The notes under the pieces: model-generated
Seen by the model: only the letters and a program-made list of their open reading frames with translations
What the model was told of the DNA's origin: nothing
The model's database searches: none
Translations under genes and position numbers: made by a program
Assembly: GCA_025963715.1 (NCBI GenBank)
Contig: JAOQAG010000039.1
Location: forward strand, 1 to 64,000
Direction of reading: 5' to 3'
Source of the DNA: Bacteroidota bacterium
Lineage (GTDB): Bacteria; Bacteroidota; Bacteroidia; 2-12-FULL-35-15
DNA: 64,000 nt
Shown here: positions 28,348 through 40,000 of the stretch, in pieces
Position numbering within the stretch: the stretch's first letter is position 1
Layout: every line of letters begins with the position of its first letter

Positions 28348-31221
28348 CTACCTATTACAAATCCCCCTAAAACTACAATACTCACAATTTGCAATTTCGG
28401 TAGTTTGTAAAAACTGCGTTCCCGGATCCATAATTTCGGATAATAATTGCTGCAGCTGTGCTTCAAACTCTTTTAAAACGGTTTCATCCAGCGCTATATT
28501 GCCGTTTACTTTTACCATTTTTAAACCGGCGCTCAATTCGCGGAAAGTAATGATCCCGGACTGAATATTTTCTTTGATAGCCGGATTCATTTTCTGATAC
28601 AAATACGCATACATCAAAAGCTGGAAACTTTTGGAAAGTGTAGCTTCCGTGCGGATGTCGTTCCAATCCTCAAACTGCAATTCGTTGTTGGCAGCCAAAC
28701 CGGTTTTATAATCCACAATGCGGGTAATTTTTCCAACACCATCAATCCTGTCGGCATTTCCTTTTATTTTTACCGTTTCGCCGTTTACCTGCAGTTCGCT
28801 TTCCAGCGTTTGCTCGAGCGCTTTGATGATAAGCGGTTCGTTTGTTTTTTCGAGCTGGCCCAGCAATTTAATTTCTGCATCCAAAAAGTTAGCAATAAAT
28901 TTCAAGGCAACTTTTAAGGTCAGTAAATTTTTTCCGTAGCTGATCTCCGAACGGTTGTAATATTCTTCAAATGCCGTCAACGTAAGTTCTTCCACCTTGC
29001 CTTTCATTTGTTTTACATCATCAGGCTTCAATTTATTCCCGATAAAGGGCTGGTATAATTTTTCAAGCACGCGGTGAATTACATTTCCCAGCACATCGGC
29101 ACCAATGGTTTCTTCCACTTCCTCCGCTTCTTTTAATCCGGCTACACCGTGAAAATAAAACTGCAAAGAACAATTCCTGTATTTATTCAGCAACGAAGGC
29201 GAAAAGCCATACTCTGCTTTTGCTTTGAGCTTTGCCATGATCTCCGCATCTTTATCGATGATGATCACATTGCTTGCATTTTCGGGCTTTACCGGGATCA
29301 CTACCAATTGCTCGGTAATGGTTACATTGGGATTTACCTTTGGCAATTCATAAATTAATTGCGTTAAAAAACGGCTTTTTTCGCCGCTTCCCAAGGCATC
29401 ACTTTCGGTATTGTACAGTAAATAAATATTGGTAGCACGCTGCAGCAACCGGTAAAAGTGATACGCGAAAATGGCATCCTTATCACTGTAAGTAGGCAAT
29501 CCGAAATGATGCTTTAATTCAAAGGGAATAAATGAATTGACTGCTTTTCCGGACGGGAGAATATCTTCATTGCAGGAAAGCAGGATCACATTTTCGAAAT
29601 CCAGTGTACGCGTTTCCAGCATTCCCATTACCTGTAAACCCATCAGCGGTTCGCCGTAAAAAGGCAGGCTGCTGCTTTTCACGATCTGGTTGAGGATGCT
29701 GCGCAATGTTTTTACATCGCCAACGGAGTGCGGGTAATCTTCCATCAACACCTGAATGCGCTTTACAATTTTTGTAAACGCAAATAAATATTCGAGCTCC
29801 AGGCTGGCTTTATTTTCAGCGTTTACATCCTGCTGCGCAATGATCCCGTCCTTTAACAGATCGATCAGGTAGGTGATGCAGGCAATCGCATCTGCTGCGG
29901 ATGTCCAGTGATTAAAAACAGGAGCTAATAATTCGTATTCTTTTTCACGGCCGTCTGCAAATAGTTTTTCGAGTGTGCTTTTTGCTGCAAATACAATATT
30001 GAATTTCTGTATTTTTTGCACCACCGGTTTTGCCGTAAGCTTATTTTCTTTATTAGCAAGTGCAATGGCGGTATACGGATGACTTAATAATTTGACAAGA
30101 TCGGTGTGGTAATAACTATAGTTTGCCCTGCCGCCTGCTATCTTTTGTGCATTTTCATGCAGACTGAACACAAGGTCGAAATAACCGGCAACAGGCGTAT
30201 TCTTCAATGGATATCCCATTGTTACATTAATATCTTCCAGATTTTCCGGAAGGGAATGCAGTACCGGGAACAGCAAATTTTCATCTGCCAGCACCAACGC
30301 AGTATGTTGTAATGTTGCTTCTTTATTTTTTATTTCAGTGATCAAACTGCCTGCAACCTTTGCCTGCGCTACGTTTTTAGCAGCGCCAATGATCGTGATG
30401 TTTTTTTTACCGCTGCTCAATCCTGTTTCTTCAAATACGGTATTGCGTTCGCGGATCTTTTTAAAACGCCCGTATTCGTTGTAACGGCGGATAAATCGCC
30501 CGGCTTCCTGGTTTACGTTGTTCACATAATAACTGTCGGTGTCCCAGATGATCTCTGCTTTATCGAGATCAACCAATTTTTCAATGATAATTTCTTCCGC
30601 AAGATTAAGCGCATTAAAGCCTGCAAAAATTATTTTTTTCCAGGAATGTTTGTTTACTTTTTCTTCAACGTTATTCGCTACTACCCGGTACGCCAATCCC
30701 TGGTATGCATGTTTTTTAGCAAGCGTCCGCTCAATAAAATCTTCGTAATAGGTACCGAGTAATTTCCAGAAATCCAGGTATTGTTTTTGAAAATCGGTAA
30801 GTCCTTCATCACTGTTGAGGCTCCATGATTCCAGCTCTTTGATATTTTTTAAATTCCCGAACAATTGTTTGGCATCTACCAGATAACGATCGATCTCGTT
30901 AAAATCGCTCAATAAGATCTGTCCCCATTTGCTAAATTCATCAAACGTTTCGGTATTATTGGGATTGCATTTTTTTACCGTTTCATATAATTCAAATAAA
31001 AGCGTGATCGGTTCCGCAGGTTGCAACTCGGAAAGCAAGGCCACAAAATCCTCAGTCGCCAGTATTTCCGGACTCCAGAATGTTTTTTTGAGATTGTTGG
31101 ATAAATGTGTTTTTAAGAACAAACCCGCCCTGCGATTGGGTAATACAATACACAGTTCCGAAATATCGTCGCCATATTTTTTATATAAATAGTCTACGGT
31201 TTTTTCTAAAAAGGATTGCAT
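28348..31221 (-). CDS. PD-(D/E)XK nuclease family protein (AddB-like)
   Basis: GNADRIDGVGKITRIVDYKTG nuclease motif; C-terminal CEYCSFRGICNR Fe-S cysteines. Confidence 0.82.
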   Translation of the reverse strand: MQSFLEKTVDYLYKKYGDDISELCIVLPNRRAGLFLKTHLSNNLKKTFWSPEILATEDFVALLSELQPAEPITLLFELYETVKKCNPNNTETFDEFSKWGQILLSDFNEIDRYLVDAKQLFGNLKNIKELESWSLNSDEGLTDFQKQYLDFWKLLGTYYEDFIERTLAKKHAYQGLAYRVVANNVEEKVNKHSWKKIIFAGFNALNLAEEIIIEKLVDLDKAEIIWDTDSYYVNNVNQEAGRFIRRYNEYGRFKKIRERNTVFEETGLSSGKKNITIIGAAKNVAQAKVAGSLITEIKNKEATLQHTALVLADENLLFPVLHSLPENLEDINVTMGYPLKNTPVAGYFDLVFSLHENAQKIAGGRANYSYYHTDLVKLLSHPYTAIALANKENKLTAKPVVQKIQKFNIVFAAKSTLEKLFADGREKEYELLAPVFNHWTSAADAIACITYLIDLLKDGIIAQQDVNAENKASLELEYLFAFTKIVKRIQVLMEDYPHSVGDVKTLRSILNQIVKSSSLPFYGEPLMGLQVMGMLETRTLDFENVILLSCNEDILPSGKAVNSFIPFELKHHFGLPTYSDKDAIFAYHFYRLLQRATNIYLLYNTESDALGSGEKSRFLTQLIYELPKVNPNVTITEQLVVIPVKPENASNVIIIDKDAEIMAKLKAKAEYGFSPSLLNKYRNCSLQFYFHGVAGLKEAEEVEETIGADVLGNVIHRVLEKLYQPFIGNKLKPDDVKQMKGKVEELTLTAFEEYYNRSEISYGKNLLTLKVALKFIANFLDAEIKLLGQLEKTNEPLIIKALEQTLESELQVNGETVKIKGNADRIDGVGKITRIVDYKTGLAANNELQFEDWNDIRTEATLSKSFQLLMYAYLYQKMNPAIKENIQSGIITFRELSAGLKMVKVNGNIALDETVLKEFEAQLQQLLSEIMDPGTQFLQTTEIANCEYCSFRGICNR

Positions 31222-31304
31222 GCTCTTTCTTGTTTATCTTTGAGATCAAATGTAAATATACTATTTATAAAAACCGGGCGTTATTATATAAAAAAACAAT
31301 CCCC

Positions 31305-31958
31305 ATGAAACGTGCTGCATCGATCTTACTATTGGGATTAACTGTATCGGTTAACCTCATTACCGCGCAAAATACGGCCAACACAACGGAAGTAAAACCA
31401 TCTACGGATGCTTGTCCGAACTGGAATAAAAAACAGCCGGAAAGCAAAGCCAATTATTTTGCTTATTTGAGGAAAAGTCCGGCTGCACGCAAACAAAACG
31501 GAACTACCAATCAATACGCGGGCAACACATATTATCATCCCGTTTCTATGAACACCAATCCGGAACGCGCGGTGCCATCCAATAATTTTTCGGAACCGCG
31601 TTACCGGAAAACGGCGCAAACCAATTCGCGGACAAACCCCGCACCTGCAACCGAACCGCCAAAAGTGAAAGATGAAGTAAAAGAAGAAGCAAAAACACCC
31701 GCTCCTGCTCCACCTGAAACAAAAAAAACGGAGGAAAAAGTAACGGTACCGGAACAAAAAACGATCACAGAGAAAAAAACAACTGATGCAGCGCCTGAAA
31801 AAACAGAAACTGCTGTAAATGCAAGCAAACCAACGAATGTTACAAAAGAAAATACAGTATTAAAAAGTAAACGCCCGAACGTAAAGAAAGATAAAAGCGT
31901 GCGGGTAAAGAAAACGAAATTTAAAAAGAACAGGGCGGCGAAATGTCCTAGCTTCTGA
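31305..31958 (+). CDS. Hypothetical secreted Lys/Pro/Thr-rich protein
   Basis: Signal peptide MKRAASILLLGLTVSVNLITAQ; low-complexity K/E/P/T C-terminus. Confidence 0.6.
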   Translation: MKRAASILLLGLTVSVNLITAQNTANTTEVKPSTDACPNWNKKQPESKANYFAYLRKSPAARKQNGTTNQYAGNTYYHPVSMNTNPERAVPSNNFSEPRYRKTAQTNSRTNPAPATEPPKVKDEVKEEAKTPAPAPPETKKTEEKVTVPEQKTITEKKTTDAAPEKTETAVNASKPTNVTKENTVLKSKRPNVKKDKSVRVKKTKFKKNRAAKCPSF

Positions 31959-32047
31959 TACAGATAACGAACAGGAACGAATATTACGAATCCAGGTGTT
32001 TCCTGCGTGTAATTTAATCTGTAAAATAAGACAACTCTACACTTTGA

Positions 32048-32144
32048 CTGTCATCCCGGGCTTGATCCGGGATCTGTTAATTAAGAAATATAACCAACGT
32101 GCTGCAAACATTCGTGAGATCCCGGATCAAGCCCGGGATGACAG
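32048..32144. repeat. Family A dispersed inverted repeat
   Basis: ctgtcatcccgggcttgatccgggatc...gatcccggatcaagcccgggatgacag. Confidence 0.9.
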
Positions 32145-32241
32145 TTCCAAAAGAAGAGTGGAGAATCAGCGAAATTCCTTTATCCTTTTTAATCTGTGAA
32201 TCTGTGGCAAATTCTAACTTTGCATTTCAAAATCACAAAAA

Positions 32242-32475
32242 ATGGACTACCCGCAATACCGCAAATATTTAAACGACAAAGCTTACTTCAAAATAACTTC
32301 TGCAGCAGCATGGGAAGAGATCCAGGTTTTGGGAAATAAATATATATTACATGAGTTCACAGTGAATATTTTCCCGGACCGCAATTTTATTTACGACATG
32401 ACCTTTGATTATGAACGGAACTGGAAGAAGATCACGGAAGCTGAATACGAAGAGATCAAAAAGAAAATAAAATAA
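32242..32475 (+). CDS. Hypothetical protein
   Basis: 77-aa ORF between a repeat and a terminator. Confidence 0.6.
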   Translation: MDYPQYRKYLNDKAYFKITSAAAWEEIQVLGNKYILHEFTVNIFPDRNFIYDMTFDYERNWKKITEAEYEEIKKKIK

Positions 32476-32485
32476 ATTCTTAAAT

Positions 32486-32523
32486 AAAAAAACACCCCGC
32501 TCAATCGAACGGGGTGTTTTTTT
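32486..32523. terminator. Bidirectional intrinsic terminator between convergent genes
   Basis: AAAAAAACACCCCG-ctcaatcgaa-CGGGGTGTTTTTTT. Confidence 0.9.
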
Positions 32524-32544
32524 ACTAATCACAATCAAAAATCA

Positions 32545-34611
32545 TTACCAGATCTCAGCTCTTTCTGCTTTCGGACGGTACATTTTATCGCCTGGTTTTA
32601 CACCAAATGCATCGTAAAATTCCTGCATGTTGGTTAACGGTCCGTTTCCACGGAAGTTACCCGGTGCATGTGGGTTTGTTTGCAATTGATTTTTTAATGC
32701 TGCATCACGCATATTACCTCTCCAGCCTTGCGCCCAAGCCAGGAAGAAACGTTGTTCTGCTGTATATCCATCAATTTTTGCCGGTGCAGGTTTTCCTGCC
32801 AGCGATTTTTTAAATGCATAATAAGAAATGGTCAAACCACCTAAATCGGCAATGTTTTCGCCCAATGTCAATTCGCCGTTTACGTGCATGTTATCCACCG
32901 CAACGTAATCATTGAATTGTTTTACCAGCATGTCTGTTTTTGCTTTAAAGTTTGCTTTGTCAGTATCTGTCCACCAGTTTTTCAGGTTTCCATCTGCATC
33001 AAACTGGCAGCCTTCATCATCAAAACCATGTGTTAATTCATGCCCGATGATCGCACCCATAATTCCGTAATTCACGGCATCATCAGCATCAGGATTAAAG
33101 AAGATCGGTTGCATGATCCCGGCAGGGAAAACGATCTCGTTCAGGGAAGGATTGTAATACGCATTGATTGTTGGTGTAGTCATTCCCCACTCTGTACGGT
33201 CAACCGGTTTACCCAATTTGTTTACCATAAATTTGAATTCAAATTCATTAGCACGCATAAAATTTTGCACGTATGAATCGTGTTTGATCTCCAGTGAAGT
33301 GTAATCTTTCCATTTATCAGGATACCCTAATTTACGCATTACTTTATCCAACTTCACGTTTGCTTCTTTTTTTGTTTCAGCGCTCATCCAGTCACGGCTG
33401 TCAATGCGTACACGGTAAGCCGCGATCAGGTTGGTCACCATTTGATCAACGCGTTTTTTGCTGTCTTCTGTAAAATATTTCTCAACAAATACTTGTCCGA
33501 GTGCATCGCCTAAAGAACCGTCTGTTGCTTCCAGTGCACGTTTCCAGCGTGGTTTTAATGCAGGGATCCCTAATAATTTTTTTCCGTAAAATGCAAAATG
33601 CTCATTTACGATATCGTCGCTTAATTTGCTTGCAGTTGCATCAATTAAGTTCCAGCGCAAATAAGTTTTCCAGTCAGCTATAGAAACCGCTTTGAAATCG
33701 CTGTTAAATTCAGTGAAGAACAATGGCTGGCCAACAATTACATTGCTGATGTTTTTAATTCCCAATTCATTAAAATAAATTTCCCATTTAAAGTTTGGCG
33801 TTAGATCCGCCAGTTCTTTCAATGTTTTTTTATTGTATTGTTTTTCAGGATCGCGCAATTCCACTTTTGTCATGGAAGATTTTGCAAGATTTGTTTCAAT
33901 ATCGAAGATCACTTTTGCTTCTTTCGCTGCATCTTCTGCTTTATCGCCCATCAATACAAACATTTTTGTAATGTGTGAAATGTATGCTTTTTGAATATCC
34001 AGCGTACGGTCGTCGGTATTGGTATAATAATCACGGTCAGGCAGGCTTAATCCACCCTGGAACAATTGCGTGATGTATTCGGTGCTGATCTTTGGATCCT
34101 GTCCAACGTATCCGCCGAACATCGGACCAACGCCCATCATGTGCAAATGCGCCACTTCTTTTGCCAGGTCATCCGATGTTTTCACATTGTTGATCTTGTC
34201 AAATTCCGCTTTCAAAGGCGAGAAACCGTCTTTGTTCAGCTTTGTGGAATCCATTGCCAGTGAATAAAAATCACCGATCTTTTGTGTATTGCTTCCCGGT
34301 TTTGCTGTTTTATCAGCAGCAGCACCTTCTAAAATGGTTTTTAGCTTTGCTTTGTTGGTTTTTTCCAGCTCGTTAAAGCTTCCCCAACGGCTTTCCGTTT
34401 CCGGGATCGGGTTGTTTTTTAGCCATTTTCCGTTTACATACTGATAAAAATCATCAGTCGGTTTTATCGTACTGTCGATGTTAGCAATATCGATCCCGCT
34501 ATTTTTTGTTTTAGGGGTACCGGATGCGGAGTTGTGAATAGCTTTAAAAGATGCCAGTGCAACTACGGCAGCCGAAGCTATTACTGTAATTTTTAAGACG
34601 TTTGAGTTCAT
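32545..34611 (-). CDS. M13 family metallopeptidase (neprilysin-like)
   Basis: GAIIGHELTHGFDDEGCQFDADGNLKNWW and ELTLGENIADLGGL. Confidence 0.93.
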   Translation of the reverse strand: MNSNVLKITVIASAAVVALASFKAIHNSASGTPKTKNSGIDIANIDSTIKPTDDFYQYVNGKWLKNNPIPETESRWGSFNELEKTNKAKLKTILEGAAADKTAKPGSNTQKIGDFYSLAMDSTKLNKDGFSPLKAEFDKINNVKTSDDLAKEVAHLHMMGVGPMFGGYVGQDPKISTEYITQLFQGGLSLPDRDYYTNTDDRTLDIQKAYISHITKMFVLMGDKAEDAAKEAKVIFDIETNLAKSSMTKVELRDPEKQYNKKTLKELADLTPNFKWEIYFNELGIKNISNVIVGQPLFFTEFNSDFKAVSIADWKTYLRWNLIDATASKLSDDIVNEHFAFYGKKLLGIPALKPRWKRALEATDGSLGDALGQVFVEKYFTEDSKKRVDQMVTNLIAAYRVRIDSRDWMSAETKKEANVKLDKVMRKLGYPDKWKDYTSLEIKHDSYVQNFMRANEFEFKFMVNKLGKPVDRTEWGMTTPTINAYYNPSLNEIVFPAGIMQPIFFNPDADDAVNYGIMGAIIGHELTHGFDDEGCQFDADGNLKNWWTDTDKANFKAKTDMLVKQFNDYVAVDNMHVNGELTLGENIADLGGLTISYYAFKKSLAGKPAPAKIDGYTAEQRFFLAWAQGWRGNMRDAALKNQLQTNPHAPGNFRGNGPLTNMQEFYDAFGVKPGDKMYRPKAERAEIW

Positions 34612-34911
34612 GTTTTTTTGTGATTTAAGTGTCGAATTTACCTTAAATACCTAATATGACAAAATCATTTTGTTAAATGGCGGATTTCAGGGATGGAAGG
34701 AAGATAATTATGAATTATAAATGCTGAATTATGAATTTCCCCGGCTTATTTAGTTATTCTATTTCTCATTTATAATTCCTTTCAGGAGAAATCTATGATT
34801 TACAATTCAGCATTTATAATCCCTTTCCGGTTTGGAGATTTATAATTTATAATTCATAATTTATAATCCTTTTTAGGTATTTTTGCTCCTTATAAAAATC
34901 TCCCCTTAAAA

Positions 34912-36183
34912 ATGATCAAAGCAAACGACCCTTCTTTAACATCCTGGGTAGAAGTTGACCCTAAAAGTGATTTTCCGATCCAGAATTTACCTTTCGGGAT
35001 CTTTAAAACGCAAAGTTCCAGTCCGCGCATTGGTGTTGCCATTGGCGACCAGGTGCTGGATCTTGCTATTTTAAACAAGCTTGGATTTTTGGATAATTTA
35101 AAGATCGACAATTCGGTTTTTACCAATCAATACCTGAATGATTTTATAGCGCTGGGCAAACAAACCACCATGGCGGTGCGGGAACGCATTTCCAACCTGC
35201 TGAATGCTAATAATGCTGAATTGCGCGATAACAAAGAAGCACAGGCCAAGGTATTGCAATACATCAGCAATGTACAAATGCAAATGCCGGTGCGCATTGG
35301 CGATTATACCGATTTTTATTCGAGCATCGACCATGCTACCAATGTAGGCACCATGTTCCGCGATCCAACCAATGCATTACTCCCCAACTGGAAACACTTG
35401 CCGGTAGGCTATCACGGAAGAGCATCCTCGATCGTGGTTTCGGGAACGGATTTTCATCGCCCGAAAGGGCAAACCAAACCGGCAGATTCGGAATTGCCTG
35501 TTTTCGGGCCAACCAAACTACTGGATTTTGAACTGGAAACCGCTTTTATCATTGGCAAATCCACCAACATGGGCGAAAGCGTTACAACAGCAAATGCAGG
35601 CGATTATATTTTCGGGATGACACTGTTCAACGATTGGAGCGCACGCGATGTACAAACCTGGGAATATGTGCCATTGGGGCCATTCCTGGCGAAAAATTTC
35701 GCATCTACCATCTCCCCCTGGATTGTAACCATGGAAGCGCTGGAACCCTTCCGCACTGCCGGATATACGCAGGAACCAAAAGTATTGCCTTACCTGGAAT
35801 ACAGCGGCGATAAAAATATTGATATACAATTGGATGTGATCATTCAGCCTGAAAACGGCGAGGAAACGTTGGTATCGCATTCCAATTACAAATTCATGTA
35901 CTGGACGATGGAACAACAGCTGGCGCATCACACGGTGAACGGCTGCAACATCAACATTGGTGATGTAATGGCATCGGGAACGATCAGCGGACCAACGCCG
36001 GAATCATTCGGGTCGATGCTGGAAATAACCTGGCGCGGCACCAAACCGGTGAAAATGAAAGACGGCAGCGAACGCAAATTCATCAATGATAATGATACGG
36101 TGATCATGCGCGGTTATGCCGAGAAAGATGGCGTACGCATTGGTTTTGGAGAAGCAAAAGGGAAAGTCTTGCCAACGTTATAG
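34912..36183 (+). CDS. fahA: Fumarylacetoacetase
   Basis: SSIDHATNVGTMFRDPTNALLPNWKHLPVGYHGRASSIVVSGT; GMTLFNDWSARDVQTWEYVPLGPFLAKNF. Confidence 0.95.
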   Translation: MIKANDPSLTSWVEVDPKSDFPIQNLPFGIFKTQSSSPRIGVAIGDQVLDLAILNKLGFLDNLKIDNSVFTNQYLNDFIALGKQTTMAVRERISNLLNANNAELRDNKEAQAKVLQYISNVQMQMPVRIGDYTDFYSSIDHATNVGTMFRDPTNALLPNWKHLPVGYHGRASSIVVSGTDFHRPKGQTKPADSELPVFGPTKLLDFELETAFIIGKSTNMGESVTTANAGDYIFGMTLFNDWSARDVQTWEYVPLGPFLAKNFASTISPWIVTMEALEPFRTAGYTQEPKVLPYLEYSGDKNIDIQLDVIIQPENGEETLVSHSNYKFMYWTMEQQLAHHTVNGCNINIGDVMASGTISGPTPESFGSMLEITWRGTKPVKMKDGSERKFINDNDTVIMRGYAEKDGVRIGFGEAKGKVLPTL

Positions 36184-36313
36184 AAGATGTTCAAAGTTTA
36201 AAGTTCAAAGTTTGCTGTGTTTGCTAAAAAGCAGTTACAGATAACGAACAGAAACGAATTTTACGAATCGGTGCGTGAGCTATGTTAAATTCGGAGTACA
36301 ATTTTATTTTATT

Positions 36314-36396
36314 CTGTCATCCCGTACTCGTTGCGGGATCGGTTAAATAAATACTGCTAACATTTATGAGATCCCGCAACAGGTGCGGGATGACAC
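36314..36396. repeat. Family A variant inverted repeat
   Basis: ctgtcatcccgtactcgttgcgggatc...gagatcccgcaacaggtgcgggatgacac. Confidence 0.82.
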
Positions 36397-36488
36397 CTCC
36401 AAAGGAAGAGATTAGTAAAATAAACATATTGCAATAACACAGCAAAACTTTAAACTTTCCAACTTTGAACCTTGAACCAATATGAATT

Positions 36489-36995
36489 ATGAAAAAACTC
36501 CTAATCATAAACTCACTCGCATTTTTATCTGTGCTCCTGTTCAGCTGCGCTTCCCGAAAAGACAGTAATACAAGCGATGTAGGAACTCCTGCAACAACTG
36601 CTCAAAATCCGGTAACCGATGTTGCCAGCATTCAAAAAATAACATTCAACAGCGCTACACGCGGTTATTCAAAAACAGTTGTATTTACACCAGACAGTGT
36701 TTTGATCCTGGTTCACAGCATGCGCGGGAATGAAGATGTAAAAAAAACAATGAATGTAAAAGAATGGTCGCAGTTAACTACCAGCTTATTTGAAGTGCGT
36801 TTGGAAGAAATTCCAAAGCTGGCCCGCCCCAGCTCAGAAAGTGCTACCGATGCAGCCCTGGGATCGAGCATCACTATTTTTACCAGCGATAAAAAACAAT
36901 ACGCGCATTATTTTGATAATACAAACCCGAACGAAAAGTTAAAAAAACTGATGGATGCTATTTTAGCGCTTGAAAAAATTAAGTTTTTGCAGTAA
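36489..36995 (+). CDS. Hypothetical lipoprotein
   Basis: Lipobox SVLLFSCASRK. Confidence 0.65.
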   Translation: MKKLLIINSLAFLSVLLFSCASRKDSNTSDVGTPATTAQNPVTDVASIQKITFNSATRGYSKTVVFTPDSVLILVHSMRGNEDVKKTMNVKEWSQLTTSLFEVRLEEIPKLARPSSESATDAALGSSITIFTSDKKQYAHYFDNTNPNEKLKKLMDAILALEKIKFLQ

Positions 36996-37076
36996 TTCCG
37001 GACCGTACATTTACCTCATACTATTTCTTTTTTTCCCTTCTTTTGCTATCTTTACTACTCTGATCCGATAGCAAAA

Positions 37077-40000
37077 ATGATGAAAAAAATTCTACCCGTA
37101 CTCCTCTTCTTCTTTCTTGCAAAAGCAACAATTGCAGGAATTGTTATTCCCAATAATTACAGCAGCATTTTTAATAAAGCATACACGCTTTATCCCGAAA
37201 TTCCACGTGGAATGCTGGAAGCTGTTGCGTTTTGCAATACACATTTTCAAAACATCCAGCACGCATCCACAGCGCCGGAAAGCTGCATGGGTATTCCCAA
37301 TGCGTATGGCGTAATGGGTTTAACACTGAACGGGCAGCATTATTTCGAAAATAATTTAGTAACGGTTTCCGATCTTTCAGGCTACAGTGTAAAAGAAGTG
37401 ATGACCGATCCGGAGAAAAATATTTTAGCGTATGCAGCAGCATTTGCCAAGCTAAAAAAAGTATTGCACATCAGCGCAAGCGACCTCGAATCCAATATCA
37501 CCATCTGGACAATTTTAAGTGAATTACCAAAAGAAAAAGAAACGCAATTATTTGCATTAAGTACGCAGATCTGGGGTTATGTGCAATTCCTGCGCAACGC
37601 GGATTATCAGCAGCAGTACGGTTTCCCGAATTACAAACCGGATCTGGATAAGATCTTCGGTGCTGAAAATATCCCGGTATTGAGCGCGGCTTCCATTACC
37701 ATCACGGACGAAAGCGCATTTGATAACAGCGGCCATCAGTATAAATCCGCAGGAATTGCTGCGGGTGTTGCTTCCGCAGATTATTCAGCTGCGATCTGGA
37801 ATCCTGCTGCTACCTGCAATTACAGCACTTCCCGCGGAATGGCTATTTCTGCAGTTACCATTCACGATGTGGAAGGAACGTATGCCGGTTGTATCTCCTG
37901 GTTTCAAAACTGCGCGGCAAGTGTATCGGCGCATTATGTATTGCGCTCCAGCGATGGACAAATAACACAAATGGTGCTGGAAGCAAACAAGGCCTGGCAC
38001 GTTGGTTCCGAAAATGGCTACACCATTGGATTAGAGCATGAAGGATACAACAATACCGCATCGTGGTATACGGATGCGATGTACATCAGTTCCGCTAATT
38101 TAGTACGCGATATTTGCAGCAGCGGCTACGGCATTAATCCCTTACGGACGTATTACGGACCCGGCTGCTCGGGCACCACCGCAGAATGCGGACTGGGAAG
38201 CTGTACCAAGATCAAAGGACACCAGATGTTCCCGAACCAAACACACAACGATCCGGGACCATACTGGAACTGGGCAAAATATTATTTACTGATCAACAAT
38301 GCGCCGGTTATCAATACGGTTACTACTGCAAGCGGAACGTTTACTGATAATGGCGGAAGCGTAGCCAATTACACCGATGATCAGCGCACACTTACATTGA
38401 TCCAGCCTCCGGGCGCTACTTCCGTTACACTTGATTTTACAGCCTTTAACACCGAAGCAGGCTGGGATTATTTATTCATTTATGACGGCGCCACTACTTC
38501 TGCGCCGCTGATCGGGCAATACGACGGAACCACAAGTCCCGGCGCGATTACTTCCAGCAGCGGCTCCCTGCTGATTGAGTTCCGCTCCGATTGCGCGACT
38601 ACCGCTCCGGGCTGGGTTGCCAGCTGGACGAGCAATATAGCTGTAGCTACATCGGTTGACAGCATTGCACCTACAACAATTGTAAACACACCCGCTACCT
38701 GGGAAACAGCCAATTTTACAGCTACTTTTAATGATGCCGACAATACAGGCGGCAGCGGTTTAGAAAAAAGTTATTACCAGGTGATCGATTACAACGGAAC
38801 GGAATGGCGCGCGAATGCGAACAACGGATTTTTTGCAGATAATTTTGATGTGGCCATTCATCCCGACTGGACAAGTGCTGCGGGCACATGGAGCATCAAT
38901 ACCGGCGCGTTATATCAAAGTGATGAAAGTTCAACTGCAGCCGGAAATACCAATATTTATGCATCATTGAATCAAACATTATCAAACAGGTATTTGTATA
39001 ATTTTTATGGAAAGATCGATGGCAGCGGTACACAACGCCGCGCTGGCTTTCATTTTTTCTGTGATAATGCGGCGCTTACCAACAGGGGAAATTCTTATTT
39101 TGTATGGTTCAGGGTGGATGATCAATTGTTGCAGATCTACAAAGTGGTGAGCGATAATTTCGGGTCGCCGGTAGTAAACATTCCGTTTACCACCGTGCCC
39201 GGACAATGGTACGATTACAAAGTGATCTACGACCGGATCACGGGTAAGATCAGCATTTACAGGGACAATGCATTTATTACCAGCTGGACGGATTCATCGC
39301 CGTACGCAACCGGAAATGCGATCTCGTTCCGCAGCGGTAATGCTAATTTTGCGATCAATGAATTAAAAGTGTACCGCTCACGATTACCATCAACCGCAGC
39401 AATTACGGTTGGGCCTGCTGCAACAAATGATATCCGTTATCAAAATCCCAATCCAATCACTGCTGCTGCAAAAATAAAATCCATTTGTGCGGATTCGGCA
39501 GGAAATTTATCCGCTATTTTTTACCAGGATATTAACATCGACTGGACGCCACCGGATGCCGTTTACAGTATCAACGACGGTTTGGATACCGATCTTGTTT
39601 ATACGAATTCTACCACTACATTATCCGCCAACTGGAACGAATCGGTGGATACCAATTCCGCGATCTCGCGCTATTATTATGCGATCGGTACCACATCCGG
39701 CGCGACCGATGTACTGGGCTGGACGGATAACTGGTTCCATGATACAGCAACCGCAACGGGTTTAACGCTGGTTGACGGACAAACGTATTATTACAGTATT
39801 AAATCGGAAGACGGAGCGGGATTACAATCAAGTGTATTTACGAGCAATGGTCAAACAGTGCAACTGGCAACCGGTATAAACGAACTGGAAAATAATACGC
39901 AACTGGCGATCTATCCAAATCCGGTGACGAACAATGCGACACTGATTTATTATTTAGATGCAACAACAACCGTTGAAATAAAACTGGTGGATGTATTCGG

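Noticed and set aside
34700-34880. tataattcagcattataatcc-type AT-rich repeats upstream of fahA as a regulatory array
   Set aside because: Low-complexity AT-rich text without a clear symmetric or spaced motif.
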